DNA from: Ehretia macrophylla
Taxonomy: Eukaryota > Streptophyta > Magnoliopsida > Boraginales > Ehretiaceae
Direction: 5' to 3'
Assembly (NCBI GenBank): GCA_037974665.1
Contig: CM075771.1
Location: forward strand, 21,711,425-21,775,424
DNA length: 64,000 bases
A model generated the notes under the pieces. That model was not told where the DNA came from. It made no database searches and saw only the letters and a program-made list of their open reading frames with translations. This document shows positions 1 through 11,115 of the stretch, piece after piece. How positions within the stretch are numbered: the first letter of the stretch is position 1; each line of letters opens with the position of its first letter. Made by a program: the position numbers and the translations under genes.

Positions 1-1295
1 AAATCTTATATAGTAGTATCGAAATTTATTATTTTACTATACGAGACAAATGAATATTGTCACAAATTTGATTGTTTATTTGATTTTCTTTAATATGCCG
101 TGGATGTACAACTTGATACATTTGTAGAGTTGCCTTTGTCTGGCATATTTAAGATGGGAAAACTATTTCAAATGCCTGTCAAATATGTGGAGTCCACTCC
201 TACACTCATGATATCCGCGAGATCGTTTGGAATAATTTTCATTAAAGATATTGATTGACAGTTGATTCATGTCATTTATACTTTGAAATTTTGAACACAA
301 TTGAAAGAACTTATTATATTCACCCAATTTCTCAAACCACCCACTCAGGCATAGGAGGACCCCACATCGTGTCAAGCAAAATGACAACTTTTACGCCTAT
401 TTCAAGCTGTTCTAGTCTACTACATGTTTTTGTTCATAGTAACGTTTATTACATTAGGATCTATACATACGATTGCTCAATACCTGTGAGAATACGATTT
501 TCAACGTTTGCAAGAAAGATTTTTTATTTTTTTTTGCTAGACACGTTTGCAAGAAAGATATTGTTGAAGTGAGAAACAAAAATTAATGCATAGAATCTAA
601 GGATTGTTTCACCTTTATGACCTTAACGCTGACCTCTTTCTTTTATTGCAATGTAACTTAACGGCGACCTTTATTCTCTTTTCATCTATTTCTCTGCGTT
701 AGCTGTAAAATGTAGTAGAATAAGAACTTGAAAATACAAACACAAGTTACTATTTTCTGGGTGTAATGGATTAGAATAGTTTCAAAATAAAAACACGTAA
801 CATGAGTTTTCCAGTGGCATTAGGAGCGACACAAACAGTGATGAAAAAGAGTGGGAGTGCCTCCAAAGATCGGTCAATTTTTTGTTAAAATTGTTAAAAT
901 AGACAATTGTTTCACATAAAAAATAAAAATTTTAAGATCATTTTATAAGGTTATAAGTTACTCTACCTACTACTAATTAATTTTAGAATATAACTGTTAT
1001 TAACATATATAGTATTAGAGTTGAACCTTCACCTACCTCAATGCAATGTTAGCTCATATATTCAAAAAAGTTGCTACTTCTTAAGATCGAGTCATATGTG
1101 AGGGGGTATTATAACAATATATATTTGTCGCACGTAAAAAATTATATATTTTAAACCCGTCTTATTAAATTTTAATATATTTTACTTAATATTAATTAAT
1201 TTTAATACACAATCTCATAATTTTCGACAAAACCATATTCTTTCCTTAGTATGCTGCTATAAGAACGAGGCTAGAAGATTCTTGGACTTAGAGAA
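1..1295. other. AT-rich flank, no gene recognised
   Basis: No open reading frame here resembles a protein I know. A short direct repeat (acgtttgcaagaaagat) occurs near 504 and 543. The stretch around 940-1230 has the look of an old interspersed plant repeat, but I could not find its ends. Confidence 0.6.
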
Positions 1296-1751
1296 TGACG
1301 AGGGGGACCCCGAGCTAAGGTATAATGCCCACACCGAGCTGAGGCGGGCTAATCTGAGCCGAGCCCAACTTGGATGCTAATCCGACCTCACCCCGACCCT
1401 GGAAAACCCCGACCTCAGTGCCAGCTACTCTAATGGGACATAAAGCCTTGATGGGACATAAAGCTGCACCGTATTAAATGTTGTCAAGTCCGAATTTAGT
1501 ATAAATAGAGCTCTAACCCTTCATTTCTGAGGTAACTGCTCATTAAATGCTCTCAGCTACTTTGTCAACTCGGACATACTAATCATTCGCACGCCTGAGG
1601 GAAAAATCCGGGTCATTACCCATCTTTTTCCTTCATTTTTCCTGTGTAGGTCAAGTAGCCGACCAGAAAAGTTCGACTCGGAGGCCAACCTAAAAAGTCC
1701 AGCTCGGCAGGAGAAGCTCCCAACCTCAACGTCGAGATTCTGACCTCGACA
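1296..1751 (+). repeat. 5' LTR
   Basis: It aligns along its full length with 10639-11115. The 3' copy has about 20 extra bases near 10705-10730 and dozens of substitutions, many of them C-to-T or G-to-A. The left border is set by the TG start that follows the polypurine tract in the 3' copy; the right border is the CA end just before the primer-binding-like site. Confidence 0.85.
1500..1507 (+). promoter_or_regulatory. LTR TATA box
   Basis: TATAAATA lies in the middle of the 5' LTR and is conserved in the 3' LTR at 10864-10871, as expected for the element's own RNA polymerase II promoter. Confidence 0.7.
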
Positions 1752-1753
1752 GT

Positions 1754-1770
1754 TTGGCACCGTCTGTGGG
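1754..1770 (+). other. Primer-binding-like site
   Basis: TTGGCACCGTCTGTGGG starts three bases after the 5' LTR. It begins with the TGG expected for the complement of a tRNA 3' CCA end. I do not assign the tRNA. Confidence 0.6.
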
Positions 1771-1895
1771 AAAACGAAGTTCTTTCTATCACTCTCTTCA
1801 CCACTCATTGAGAAACGATCATAGTACAAACGAGAAGCCACAACGTACCGGTAGAGGATTCGCCCAACCCGGATGGGGACCTCAAAACCACGCAG

Positions 1896-3410
1896 GTGCC
1901 TAGCCAAAGCCCAACTTCAACCGACGTTAGAACTAGCCAATGTATACACTTAACCACTCAAACCAACCCCACGACAGACGGAGACCCCAACTCCAGCCTG
2001 TCACTGGAGATAAAGATGATGCTGAGGATGTTTGAGGAACTTAAGGAGCAGGTAGCCCGGCTAGCTAGGGACCTCCCGGCTCCGCAAGCAGCTACGCCGC
2101 AACCCGCGCGTCCACAATTCCACATCCCAGACCCAAGACGAAAATGGACGCAAGACGAGGAGGGCTTCCTGGAGCCAGTAGCGGGACCTGAGGAGGCGAG
2201 AGATAAAAGGGCGGCTCAAGCCGACCTCGAGCAGGCCAAGACCGCGGCTGCCATAGCCAAGGTCATTAACCAGCTTGGCGTAAGCCCACTCTCACCTGAG
2301 GTGCTAGTCACGCCACTACCCACCGGCAACCGGATGCCCAACTTGGCAGTCTACAATGGGGACGGCTACCCAGCCAGCCGCTTGCTCAACTTTGACTACC
2401 ACATGACCCTGCATGACATGTCCGACCTTATGAAGATGAAGACATTCCCGACCACCCCGGTTGGCAATGCCTTGGATTGGTTCCAAAAACTTCGTCCCGA
2501 TTCTATTGCAAGTTTTCATCAGCTGGCTGAGGCATTCCTGTCCCGCTTTGCGGGAAGCCGGCGCGCCACCCGCCATACTTCTACATTTCTATTGGTAAAG
2601 CAGCATAGAGGGAAAAGTTTGAGGGCTTACACAGCTAGATTCAATGAAGAGTCCCTCAGAATCCCTAACCTGGAGGACTCCATGGCCTTGATGGCTTACC
2701 AAAGTGGGCTCAGGTCAGGCCCCCTTACATCTTCCTTGGCCATCGACCCCGTGGATACGGTAGCCGAGCTGATGGTGTGAGCAGAATGGTACATGTACTC
2801 GGAAGGAATCCATCAGGAGAAGAGGGATGATGACAAGGAGAAGGAAGCCAGTAAGAAGAAAGAGACCTCCCAAGCCCAACCTTGGGGTAAAGTCCAAAAC
2901 GACCGAGGTAAGCAGCCTCATCAGCCGAAGCAGAACCCCCGGTTCACTATATTCACTTCCCTTAACACTACAAGGGAGCAGATCCTGATGGAGATCCAGC
3001 ACCAGAACCACCTGCTTCCAGCTCCAAGGATGAAAGGCCGACCTGAGAAGCGCAATAGGACTAAGTATTGTCGCTATCATATAGACTACGACCATACCAC
3101 CGAGGAGTGCAAAGACTAGAAACATGAGATCGAGGCACTAATAGCCCAAGGTCACCTCCGGAGGTACGTAGATCAGCAGCCGACCCGGAATCACGATCAG
3201 AAAAATAGGGAGAGAAGTCCACCCAGGCGCCAGGCTGGGGGCGGACGTTTGGCTATGATCGAGACCATCGCAAGAGGATTGGCATCGGGTGGGGAGACCT
3301 CGGCTGGCAGAAAGGGTTATGTTCATACTGGGAGGGAGTATGGACCGGTGCGGGGCCCAACCAAAGAGATGGAGAAGCTCATCTTCTCCCTAGAAGACTT
3401 AGAGGGGTGA
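1896..3410 (+). pseudogene. gag: Retrotransposon gag, broken
   Basis: One frame runs from the ATG at 1896 to the TGA at 3408-3410, interrupted by in-frame TGA at 2778-2780 and TAG at 3117-3119. Residues about 150-290 match the plant retrotransposon gag (capsid-like) domain, with motifs such as NALDWFQKL and AYTARFNEE. A Cys/His-rich piece (KYCRYHIDYDHTTEEC) near 3064-3112 resembles the modified zinc knuckle of this group. The protein would package element RNA into virus-like particles. The stops make it non-functional as a full-length product. Confidence 0.85.
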
Positions 3411-6400
3411 TATTGCCCCATGACGACCCACTGGTGATCAGTGCGGAAATAGCCAACTTCACCGTCAAGAGGCTGATGGTGTACTCGGGGAGCTCGGCAG
3501 AAGTCTTGTTTCTCAGCGCTTTTGAGCAGATGAGGTTGGACAGGAGCCGACGCAAGCCATTGATGGGCACTTTAGCTGGTTTCACTGGGCAAGCCCACCA
3601 AGCCGAAGGGGTCGTCAACTTCCCGCTGAAGCTGGAAGATGGAGATAAGCGGGTATCGATGCAAGCCAACTTCATTGTGATGGATTGTAATTTCACTTAC
3701 AATGGGATTTTAGGTCGGGTATCACTCAATCATTTCAGGGCTGTCCCTTCAACTTACCACTAGGCCCTGAAATTCCCGACCCCGGCCGGAGCGGCCACTA
3801 TTCACGGAGCCCAGCTCTCAGCTCGAGAATGTTATGAAAACTCCCTCCGACCCAAATATCAGATTGGTTGGAGACCAGATTTGCCCGAGGAGAAGAGAGA
3901 TGCAAAGAGAGGAAGCCCAGTTGAAGACCTTCAAGAGGTGGAGCTCTCCAATGAAACAAATAGAACGAAGATTGAGAGTGAACTCCCTGACAACCTCAAG
4001 AAAGGTATAAGCCAGTTTCTTTTGAAAAATGAACACATATTTGCATGGTCTACCTCTAACATGACAGGTATTGACCCGGGAGTGATTGAACATCACTTGA
4101 ATGCCGACCCGAATCACTATCCGGTAAAACAGAAGTGTAGGCACTTCCATTATGATAAGTAACAAATCATAATAGAAGAGGTGGGCAAATTGGTAGACGC
4201 CGGCCACATAAAGGAAATCTAGTACCCAACCTGGTTATCCAACTTGGTGCTGGTGACCAAGTCCTCAAGAAGATGGAGATTGTGTATTGATTTTACTGAC
4301 CTCAATAAAGCCTGCCCTAAGGACTGCTTTCCCCTACCTCGGATTGATCAGATGGTGGATACCACCTCCGAGTTCGAGCTACTCACTTTTATAGATGCCT
4401 TCAAAGGCTATAACCAAATCAAGAAGGCTCCCGGAGACAAAGAGAAGACTGCATTCATCACTGATAAAGAACTCTACTACTATGAGGTCATGCCTTTTGG
4501 CCTCAAGAATGCTGGAGCTACCTATACTCGGATGGTGAACAAGGCTTTCAAAAATCAGATTGGCCAAAATATGGAGATCTATGTAGATGACATGTTGGTC
4601 AAAAGTAGAAGGGCGGAAGACCATGAAGCCGACCTGGCTGAAGCCTTCGCCGAAATAGAACACTTTGGGATAAAGCTGAACCCGGAAAAGTGCGCATTCG
4701 GCATCAAAGCGGGGAAATTCTTAGGCTTCATGGTCACGGCCCGTGGAATAGAAGCCAAGCCGGAGAAGGTTCAGGTGATACTCGACCTGGCACCGCCGAC
4801 CTGCATGAAAGACGTCCAGGTGTTAGCAGGCAAGGTCGCGGTACTAAGCAGATTCATGTCCAGGTCGGGCGACAAGTGTGCACCTTTGTTCAAAATATTG
4901 AGGAATCCTAAGAACTTTGAATGGACTACGAAATTCCAGAACGCCTTCCAAGAGCTGAAAAGGTATCTAGCTTCGCCACCCCTACTATCTCAACCTGAAG
5001 TGGAGGAGGGGCTGGTGCTATACCTAGCGTGCTCGGGGACAGTAGTGGCAGTAGCACTAGTCTGAGAAGAAGGGAATGAGCAGAAGCCGGGCTATTATAT
5101 CAGCAAAACCTTACAAAGGGCTGAGGTGAGGTACTCCCCCTTGGAAAAACTCGCCCTCGCGCTCATCACAGCGGCAAGAAAGGTGAAGCCATACTTTGAT
5201 GCTCATCCAATTAAGGTCATGATGGATGCCCTACTCAAATCTATCATGCACAAGACGGAGGCGTCAAACAGGCTGCTGAAATGGGTAATTGAGCTGAGTC
5301 AATTTGACATCACCTACCAGCCCAGAACAGCCATCAAAGCCCAAGTCATCGCGGACTTTGTGGTTGAGTGCACTGGCCGAGCCAAGCATGACCTGGAGAA
5401 TGTGTGGAAGGTCCATGTAAATGGGGCCTTAGGGAAGTCTGGAAGCGGAGCTGGAGTAGTCATCCTCGACCCGACCCGGCATGAGCACCAATACTCCCTC
5501 AAGTTCACTTTTCCGGCGTCCAACAATGAAGTTGAGTACAAAGCAGTGGTCGCAGGACTGAAAATTGCAGCTCAGCTCGGGGCACAGACAGTCAACTTGA
5601 GCACCGAATCTCAATTGGTTTCTAGTCAGATATCGGGAGAGTTCGAAGCTAAAGACAGTACTATGTTGGCCTACTTCAACAGAGTCAAAGATTTGATCTC
5701 AGGGCTCAAAAGGTTCACGATACAGCAAATTCCGAGAGAAGAGAATATGAAGGCTGATGCCCTGTCCAGGTTGGCCTTGGGCGAGACCCGACCTGCCCTG
5801 GTCCATGTGGAAGAAGTATCCGAACCGAGTATTCAGTTGGGGGTGCAAGCAGTAGTCGAGCTCAATATAAGCCCAGATTGGACCAAATTAATCGTGGACT
5901 ACTTAGAGGGGGTAAAATCCCAGAGGATGAAAAAGCAGCTCGGAAACTCATGAAACAAGCCTCAAGATTTGTCATAATTATCGGACAACTCTACAAGAGA
6001 GCCTACACTTGGCCTTTCTTAAAATATGTTGGGCCCGAGGAGGGAAACTATGTACTCCGAGAGATCTATGAAGGAGTATGTGAAAACTACTTGGGAGGCA
6101 AGGCTCTAGCTCGGAAGGCATTGGGCCAAGGCTATTTCTGGCCAACCTTAGAACAAGATGCCAAAGAGTATGTAAAAAAGTACGACACCTGCCAAAGGTT
6201 AGCCAATGTACAAAGCAAGTCAGCGGTAGACCTCACGGTGATGATAAGCCCTTGGTCATTCTATCAGTGGGGTCTAGATATCATCGGCCCATTGCCAACT
6301 GGTGTTGGCCAAAAAAAGTACGCCTTCGTAACAGTAGACTACTTCATCAAAATGGCCTGAGGTTGAAGGTGTTGCTAGAATAACAGAAAATGCGGCTTGG

Positions 6401-7107
6401 GATTTTGAGTGAAAAAACATCATCTGCCGATTTGGGGTACCGAAAGTCATCATTACCGATCACGGAAGTAGTTCGATAGTGCATACTTTTGAGAAAAATA
6501 CGCTGAGATCAGGATCGACCTCAGATTCTCATCTATTACTCACCCTCATAGTAACGGCGAAGTCAAAAGAACTAACCAAATCATTTTGCAGGGCCTGAAA
6601 ACCAAGCTGGAGGAAGCAGAGGGCTAATGGGTATCGATTCTTCCCGAGGTGCTGTGGGCTCAGCGGACTACCACCAGCTCAACAACGAGAGAATCGCCCT
6701 TCGAGCTGACCTTCGGTACTCAAATGGTATTGCCAGTGGAGATCGAGTCTTCAACCAATAGAACCCTCCACCATGATCCAGAAATAAACGGAGCACTGAT
6801 CCGTGAAGAGTTCGACCTCGCCGAAGAGCTCCGAGCTAAAACTCAAATCATGATGCTAGCCAACAAAGCTGTCATGCAAAAACCCTTCACCAAGCAGGTC
6901 AAACCTAAGCCTATTAAGGTTAGTGACCTCGTACTCAGAAATGCCATCTTTTTGCCGCGCTCGAGCAACAAACTTTCCCCGGCCTAGGAGGGACCGCACG
7001 AAGTCGTGAAAGAAGTCCGACCTGGGACCTTCTACCTCCGCGAAAAATACGGGAAGCAATTAAAAAATGCATGGCACGCTGAGCACCTGAAGATATATTT
7101 TGTCTAA
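3407..7107 (+). pseudogene. pol: Retrotransposon pol (PR-RT-RNH-aRNH-INT), broken
   Basis: Protease is at 3407-3763; its active-site motif reads VYSGSS, with Tyr where the catalytic Asp should be (3482-3484). RT is at about 3880-5065 with YVDD at 4580-4591. The RT-linked RNase H follows (about 5066-5385), then a second RNase H domain (about 5400-5800) whose first acidic residue is Asn (HVNGA). Integrase spans about 5880-7107: the zinc motif has lost a His (ENYLGG) and a Cys (KKYDTC), WGLDIIGP and TDHG are visible, and the last catalytic Glu appears to be Lys. Breaks: TAG 3761, TAA 4160, TAG 4220, TGA 5063, a frameshift between 5878 and 5950, another near 6350, TGA 6410, a third frameshift near 6495, and later stops near 6627 and 6985. 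The frame ends with TAA at 7105-7107. Confidence 0.9.
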
Positions 7108-7240
7108 AGGCCCCGAGCTGAAATCTCTTGTAAGGCCCCAAGCTGAAATCTCTTGTAAGGCCCCGAGCCGAAATCTCTTGTAACAGCCCCCGAGCTGAAA
7201 TCTTTTGTTAAGCCCCCAAGCCAAAACATTGCTTGTAATC
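7108..7240 (+). repeat. 26-bp tandem repeat after integrase
   Basis: Four to five head-to-tail copies of a 26-27-bp unit containing GAGCTGAAATCTCTTGTA begin right after the integrase stop codon. The first three are nearly identical and the later ones drift. Confidence 0.85.
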
Positions 7241-7955
7241 GGCTCTCGAGCCCAAGTACTTCATGTACAAATTCAATGCAATCCTATTTTGTAAATCAGT
7301 GTAACACCCGACCGGGGCCCAAGCGCCTCAGCTACTAAGGTACTCCCGACTCTGATTAACGCGGTGGCCACGCTTAAGTACGAGCTAATAATCCAAGTAA
7401 ACCAGCTCGGACAATGTTCCAATTCAGGTATAATCAATGATAATTTGATTAGCTTTGCCAGTTCGGATCAAGGTCCAACTCGGTATAACCCGGCTTCAGG
7501 TCAGAATGTTAGTTTGGGTCTAAACTCGAGCTCAATATTTGTCAACGATAGTTTGACCAATTTTAAATCAAACTGACGAGTCCAGGTCAGTGACGATTAT
7601 ATAGTTGCCCAATTAACCAGCTCGGATTAGGATGATAATTCATTAATCGCGTTCAGCTCGGTTCTTTATATTTAAATTAAGTTTGAAAGTTCCATTATAT
7701 TGGTCCAACCCCACTTACTTAAGAAAACTTTGCAAAGAGAAAAGTACATTCGTACAAACTCAAATAAAACGCAAAACAGTCATTTCATTAATTTGAAAAT
7801 GCAAAGTTACAAGGAGCCCAACCTGGGCAAAGTTACAAAGCCTAACCCGGGCAAGTTCATGCAATTTATTTGGGAATGGCGGTAGATGTGGTAGCATCAA
7901 CTTCATCCCCGATCTGGTCCATGCCCTTCTTAACAAATTCAATCGCCTCTTTGGC
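7241..7955 (+). other. Retrotransposon spacer between pol and antisense gene
   Basis: Non-coding interior of the element. It contains recurring short pieces such as CAGCTCGGA and AACTCGGTATAACC, so it is repetitive. The 3' end of the antisense accessory transcript probably lies here. Confidence 0.5.
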
Positions 7956-10180
7956 TTAGGACGTCAGATCGACTGGGATCTCAGGAATCTCCCAGAACTG
8001 CTGCGGCAGAGCCTCCAAGATTTTGATGTAATCGTTCTTGGTGACAGGAAAGAAGGTCTTCGCTCTCTCCCGAGCTGCGACTTGGCCCCGTAAGTAGTAC
8101 TCCAACTCGGTGTACCTGGCCATCGCCCCATCCTCCGTGGCCAACCAGTCTACGGCCTCTTGGCTAGATTTAAAGGCTTCTACCACTTTCTCCCCCTGCG
8201 GGCTGACGTGATCTAACAAATCCTTGAGCTTCGCCTCAGCCTCGCGCTTGTCCTTCTTGAAGCGCTCGACATCCGTGGCAACAGCCTCACGTCGGGACTT
8301 CTTCGTCTCGAGCTCCCTCTTCAGCCGGTCGATCTCCGTCTCGTCCGCTTTGCACCTCTGGATGGCATCCTTCCTCAGGGCCTCTAGCTCAGCTTGAGAG
8401 TTGATAAATCGCTGCTCGAGCTCGATGCAATGAGCCTTGGCTCGGGTGAGCAAGCAGGTGCCGAAAGGATGTGGGACTCGGCCTGCACGAAAGATGACAA
8501 AATGATCAGCCGAGCCAAAAAACTTAACCATATCAACGCGGTCAAATATGCCTTACCGTGACTATGGCCGTCCTCAGGTCGAGTGAAAGCTGCTCCACCG
8601 GGACCGATGCCAGCTTGGGATCGCGGGTGACCTTAGCTGCCTCCACGAAGTCCTTGTTGGGAGGGCTCACCTTCGCTGCCTTGCCTTTCCCGAAGTACTC
8701 GAGCTGAGATCGTTTCCTATTACCGAGGTGGGATGCTGAGCGCTTAGGGATCGCTATGCCCGAGCTCGATCTTTTGGTCTGGGGAGACGCCGACGTCCCC
8801 TTAGAAGAGACCTCGGGCTGCTACCTCTGCTCCTGAGGGACGGAGGAGCCCAAGATGGACCGAGCAAAGACTTCGCTACTGGCCTCGGTCTTTCTCTTCA
8901 TTTGGGCATACGCGAGCCTCCTCGTATCCGCCATATTTGCAAAGCAAAAGAAAAATGTGAGAAACAACCAAATGCAAACTGAAGAGAACAACGGTAGACA
9001 AGGAGACGGGGAGGTCGGGCATTGATCCTGCGAACTGACCCTCTTCTGAACCGGACTCCGTATTCTCTTCGGGCTCGGGAAGTAGGTGAAGGTGCTCCTT
9101 TCTCAGGTCGGGTTCCCTCCCAAATAACTTTGATTTCCAGATTATATCCCACCTAAGGACGCTATCAATATCAATTAGCATACCTGGCTCGGGTCTCAGC
9201 ACCCTGACCTTGGCAAGTTCCTTTTCTGAGAGCTTGGGGTCATCATTCATAGTCTTTTTCAAGGTGAGATTCCAATCCACCCTGCACCCTGAGTTCACGG
9301 CCGGCTCGACCCAATAGTAGTCATTGTGCCAGCCCTTGTTGGAGGAGTGCCACTTGGTGAATATGGCGTTGCTGACCCGAGCTACGAAGTGGAACCACCC
9401 TGGCTGCTTTGGGTTGGGCTTGCAAACAAAGAACTGCCTGAACCGAAGCAGAGTCGGCTCTATCTTCATCTCAAGGCAGAACACATAAAACGCTACCATC
9501 ACGGCCCAGCCGTTAGGTGACATCTGACCCGGGCTAAGCTCGAAGTAATTCAAAATGCCGTTGATGAAGTCGGGAAGTGGAAGTCGAACAACATCGAATG
9601 CAAGGTTATAGATGGTGAAATGGTTGGATGGAGGATAGCAGGCAAGCTCAGTCCGACCTGGCACCTTCAGCTTGTGGTGTTGGTCCACCGACTAGTCCCT
9701 TAGCCTAGCGTTAGCCATCTGGACGGTAGAGTGGCACTCGCGCCTACAGCAGGCAAACAACTGCTCCATCCTCTTTTCCCAAGCCGACGAACCGCTAGCT
9801 GTAGCAGAGCTCCGAGGTTGGACCACCCTAACTGGGACCGCTTCAATCGGCTCTGACGCGGAGACTCCAGCTAAGTACTCCTGTGGTATCTCAACTCCCT
9901 CCAACTGGTTCAATGGCTCCTCGTCCTCCCTATCTCCCAAGTCTCCCAGGTCGGCTAAAGGATCTGCCTTGACTTCTTCTTGCACTCGCCTGACCTCGAT
10001 CACTTGGCAATCATCATCACTCTCCCTTAGCCCAGATTTCCGAGATGATTTTTGAGATGCGCCTTCGCTGTCATCACCGCGGCCTCTATTTGAAGTCGAC
10101 TCCGAGCTCGACGGATTCTCATCCCCTCCATAGGACCTCACCTCCATCGCTTGGGAATCTTCCGACTCTGACCTCCTCAT
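7956..10180 (-). pseudogene. Antisense accessory gene of the retrotransposon, broken
   Basis: On the minus strand an ATG at 10180 opens a frame that continues to 8876, broken by one in-frame TAG (9692-9694). An acidic, Ser-rich N-terminus is followed by a globular domain (9688 to about 9150) with motifs such as GQMSPNGWAVMVAFYVFCLE and SSNKGWHNDYYWVEP. This resembles the plant 'putative gypsy type transposon' protein family. Two introns seem present: one from about 9026 to 8935, and a clear GTAAGG...GTGCAG intron at 8556-8483. The middle exon (8934-8557) has a TAG at 8821-8823. The last exon (8482-7956) is a coiled coil rich in Glu, Lys and Arg. The phase at the second intron does not fit, so another lesion or a different splice is likely. 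Function is unknown; such antisense ORFs are known in Tat-group elements. Confidence 0.7.
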
Positions 10181-10427
10181 CCTATTTACAAATTAAAATA
10201 TGTGTAGGAATAACTAAAGGGATTTGGAACGTACCTACCGCTCTAGTTGTCGAAGATGACCCGATCTAATTGCCTCCGACCTAATTGGCTCCGAGCTAAT
10301 GGATTCCGAGCTGAATACCACGAGAAGATATTTTCCGAGCTAAAAGTGTCCGACCACCCTGGTTGCCGACCTGAAAGTTTCGAATTTAGTAAGCAAAGTA
10401 TGAAATGAATCTCGGATGTCAAGGCCC

Positions 10428-10435
10428 TATTTATA
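10428..10435 (-). promoter_or_regulatory. TATA box for the antisense gene
   Basis: TATAAATA on the minus strand, inside a GC-rich context, about 250 bp upstream of the antisense ATG. Placement fits a dedicated promoter reading away from the 3' LTR. This is inferred from sequence only. Confidence 0.5.
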
Positions 10436-10617
10436 GGCAACTTTCGTAACCGCCTCGGGAATCCCAAACGTCGCTTCTTGTAATAACTGCCAGGTGACGT
10501 GTCAGCCATCTGAAGGGTATGCACTGCTGACGTGGCCATCCCTACTCTGTCGGGGTCGAGAAACTCTAGCTCGGGAACAACTCCCAAATCTAGATCTCAC
10601 CCTCTCGATCTCGACTT

Positions 10618-10637
10618 AGGGGGAGGGGAGGGGGGGA
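10618..10637 (+). other. Polypurine tract
   Basis: A 20-base run of G and A ends one base before the TG of the 3' LTR. This is the expected position of the plus-strand primer and helps fix the LTR border. Confidence 0.8.
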
Positions 10638-10638
10638 T

Positions 10639-11115
10639 TGACGAGGAGGACCCCGAGTTGAGGTATGATGCCCACTCCGAGCTGAGGCGGACTAATCTGA
10701 GCCAAGCCCAGCACATTTCAGCTAATGCCTAACCTGGATGCTGATCCAACCTCACCCCAACCCCAAAAAACCCCGACCTCAATGCCAGCTGCATTGATGG
10801 GACATAAAGTCTTGATGGGACATAAAGCTGTACCGCATTAAATGCTGTCAGGTTTGAATTTAGTATAAATAGAGCTCCACCCCTTCATTTCAAAGGTAAC
10901 TCGTCATTAAATGCTCTCAACTACTTTTTCAACTCGGACATACTAATTATTCGCACACCTGAGGAAAAAATTCGGGTCATCATCCCGCATTTTCCTTCCT
11001 TTTCTTTGTGCAGGTCAGGTAGCCGACTAGAAAAGTTCAACTCGAAAGCCAACCTAAAAAGTCCAATTTAATAGGAAAAATTCCTAACTTCAACGTCAAG
11101 ATTCTGACCTCGACA
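10639..11115 (+). repeat. 3' LTR
   Basis: It pairs with 1296-1751, begins TGACGAGG after the polypurine tract and ends CCTCGACA. The TATA box at 10864-10871 is conserved. Relative to the 5' copy it is enriched in A/T at former C/G sites, as expected for long-methylated DNA. Confidence 0.85.

Larger units (their letters stand above)
1296..11115 (+). mobile_element. Decayed Ty3/gypsy LTR retrotransposon, Tat-like
   Basis: Two diverged direct repeats (1296-1751 and 10639-11115) bound a 9.8-kb element. Each LTR starts TGACGAGG and ends CCTCGACA, an imperfect inverted terminus. A primer-binding-like site follows the left LTR and a G-rich polypurine tract precedes the right LTR. Gene order is gag, protease, RT, RNase H, a second RNase H domain, integrase. 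Integrase after RT marks Ty3/gypsy, and the extra RNase H plus an antisense accessory ORF point to the Tat group (family knowledge). GAGAA (1291-1295) and AAGAA (11116-11120) may be a worn 5-bp target duplication. The interior is more GC-rich than its surroundings. Many stops and frameshifts mean it cannot move by itself. Confidence 0.93.

Noticed and set aside
255..572. 105-residue open frame near the left edge
   Set aside because: Composition and sequence look random; overlaps an opposite-strand frame of similar length.
10548..10638. A TGTCGGGGTCGAGA at 10548 as the start of the 3' LTR
   Set aside because: It would leave the polypurine tract inside the LTR, and the 5' LTR has no matching sequence before 1296. 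The TG after the tract fits better.
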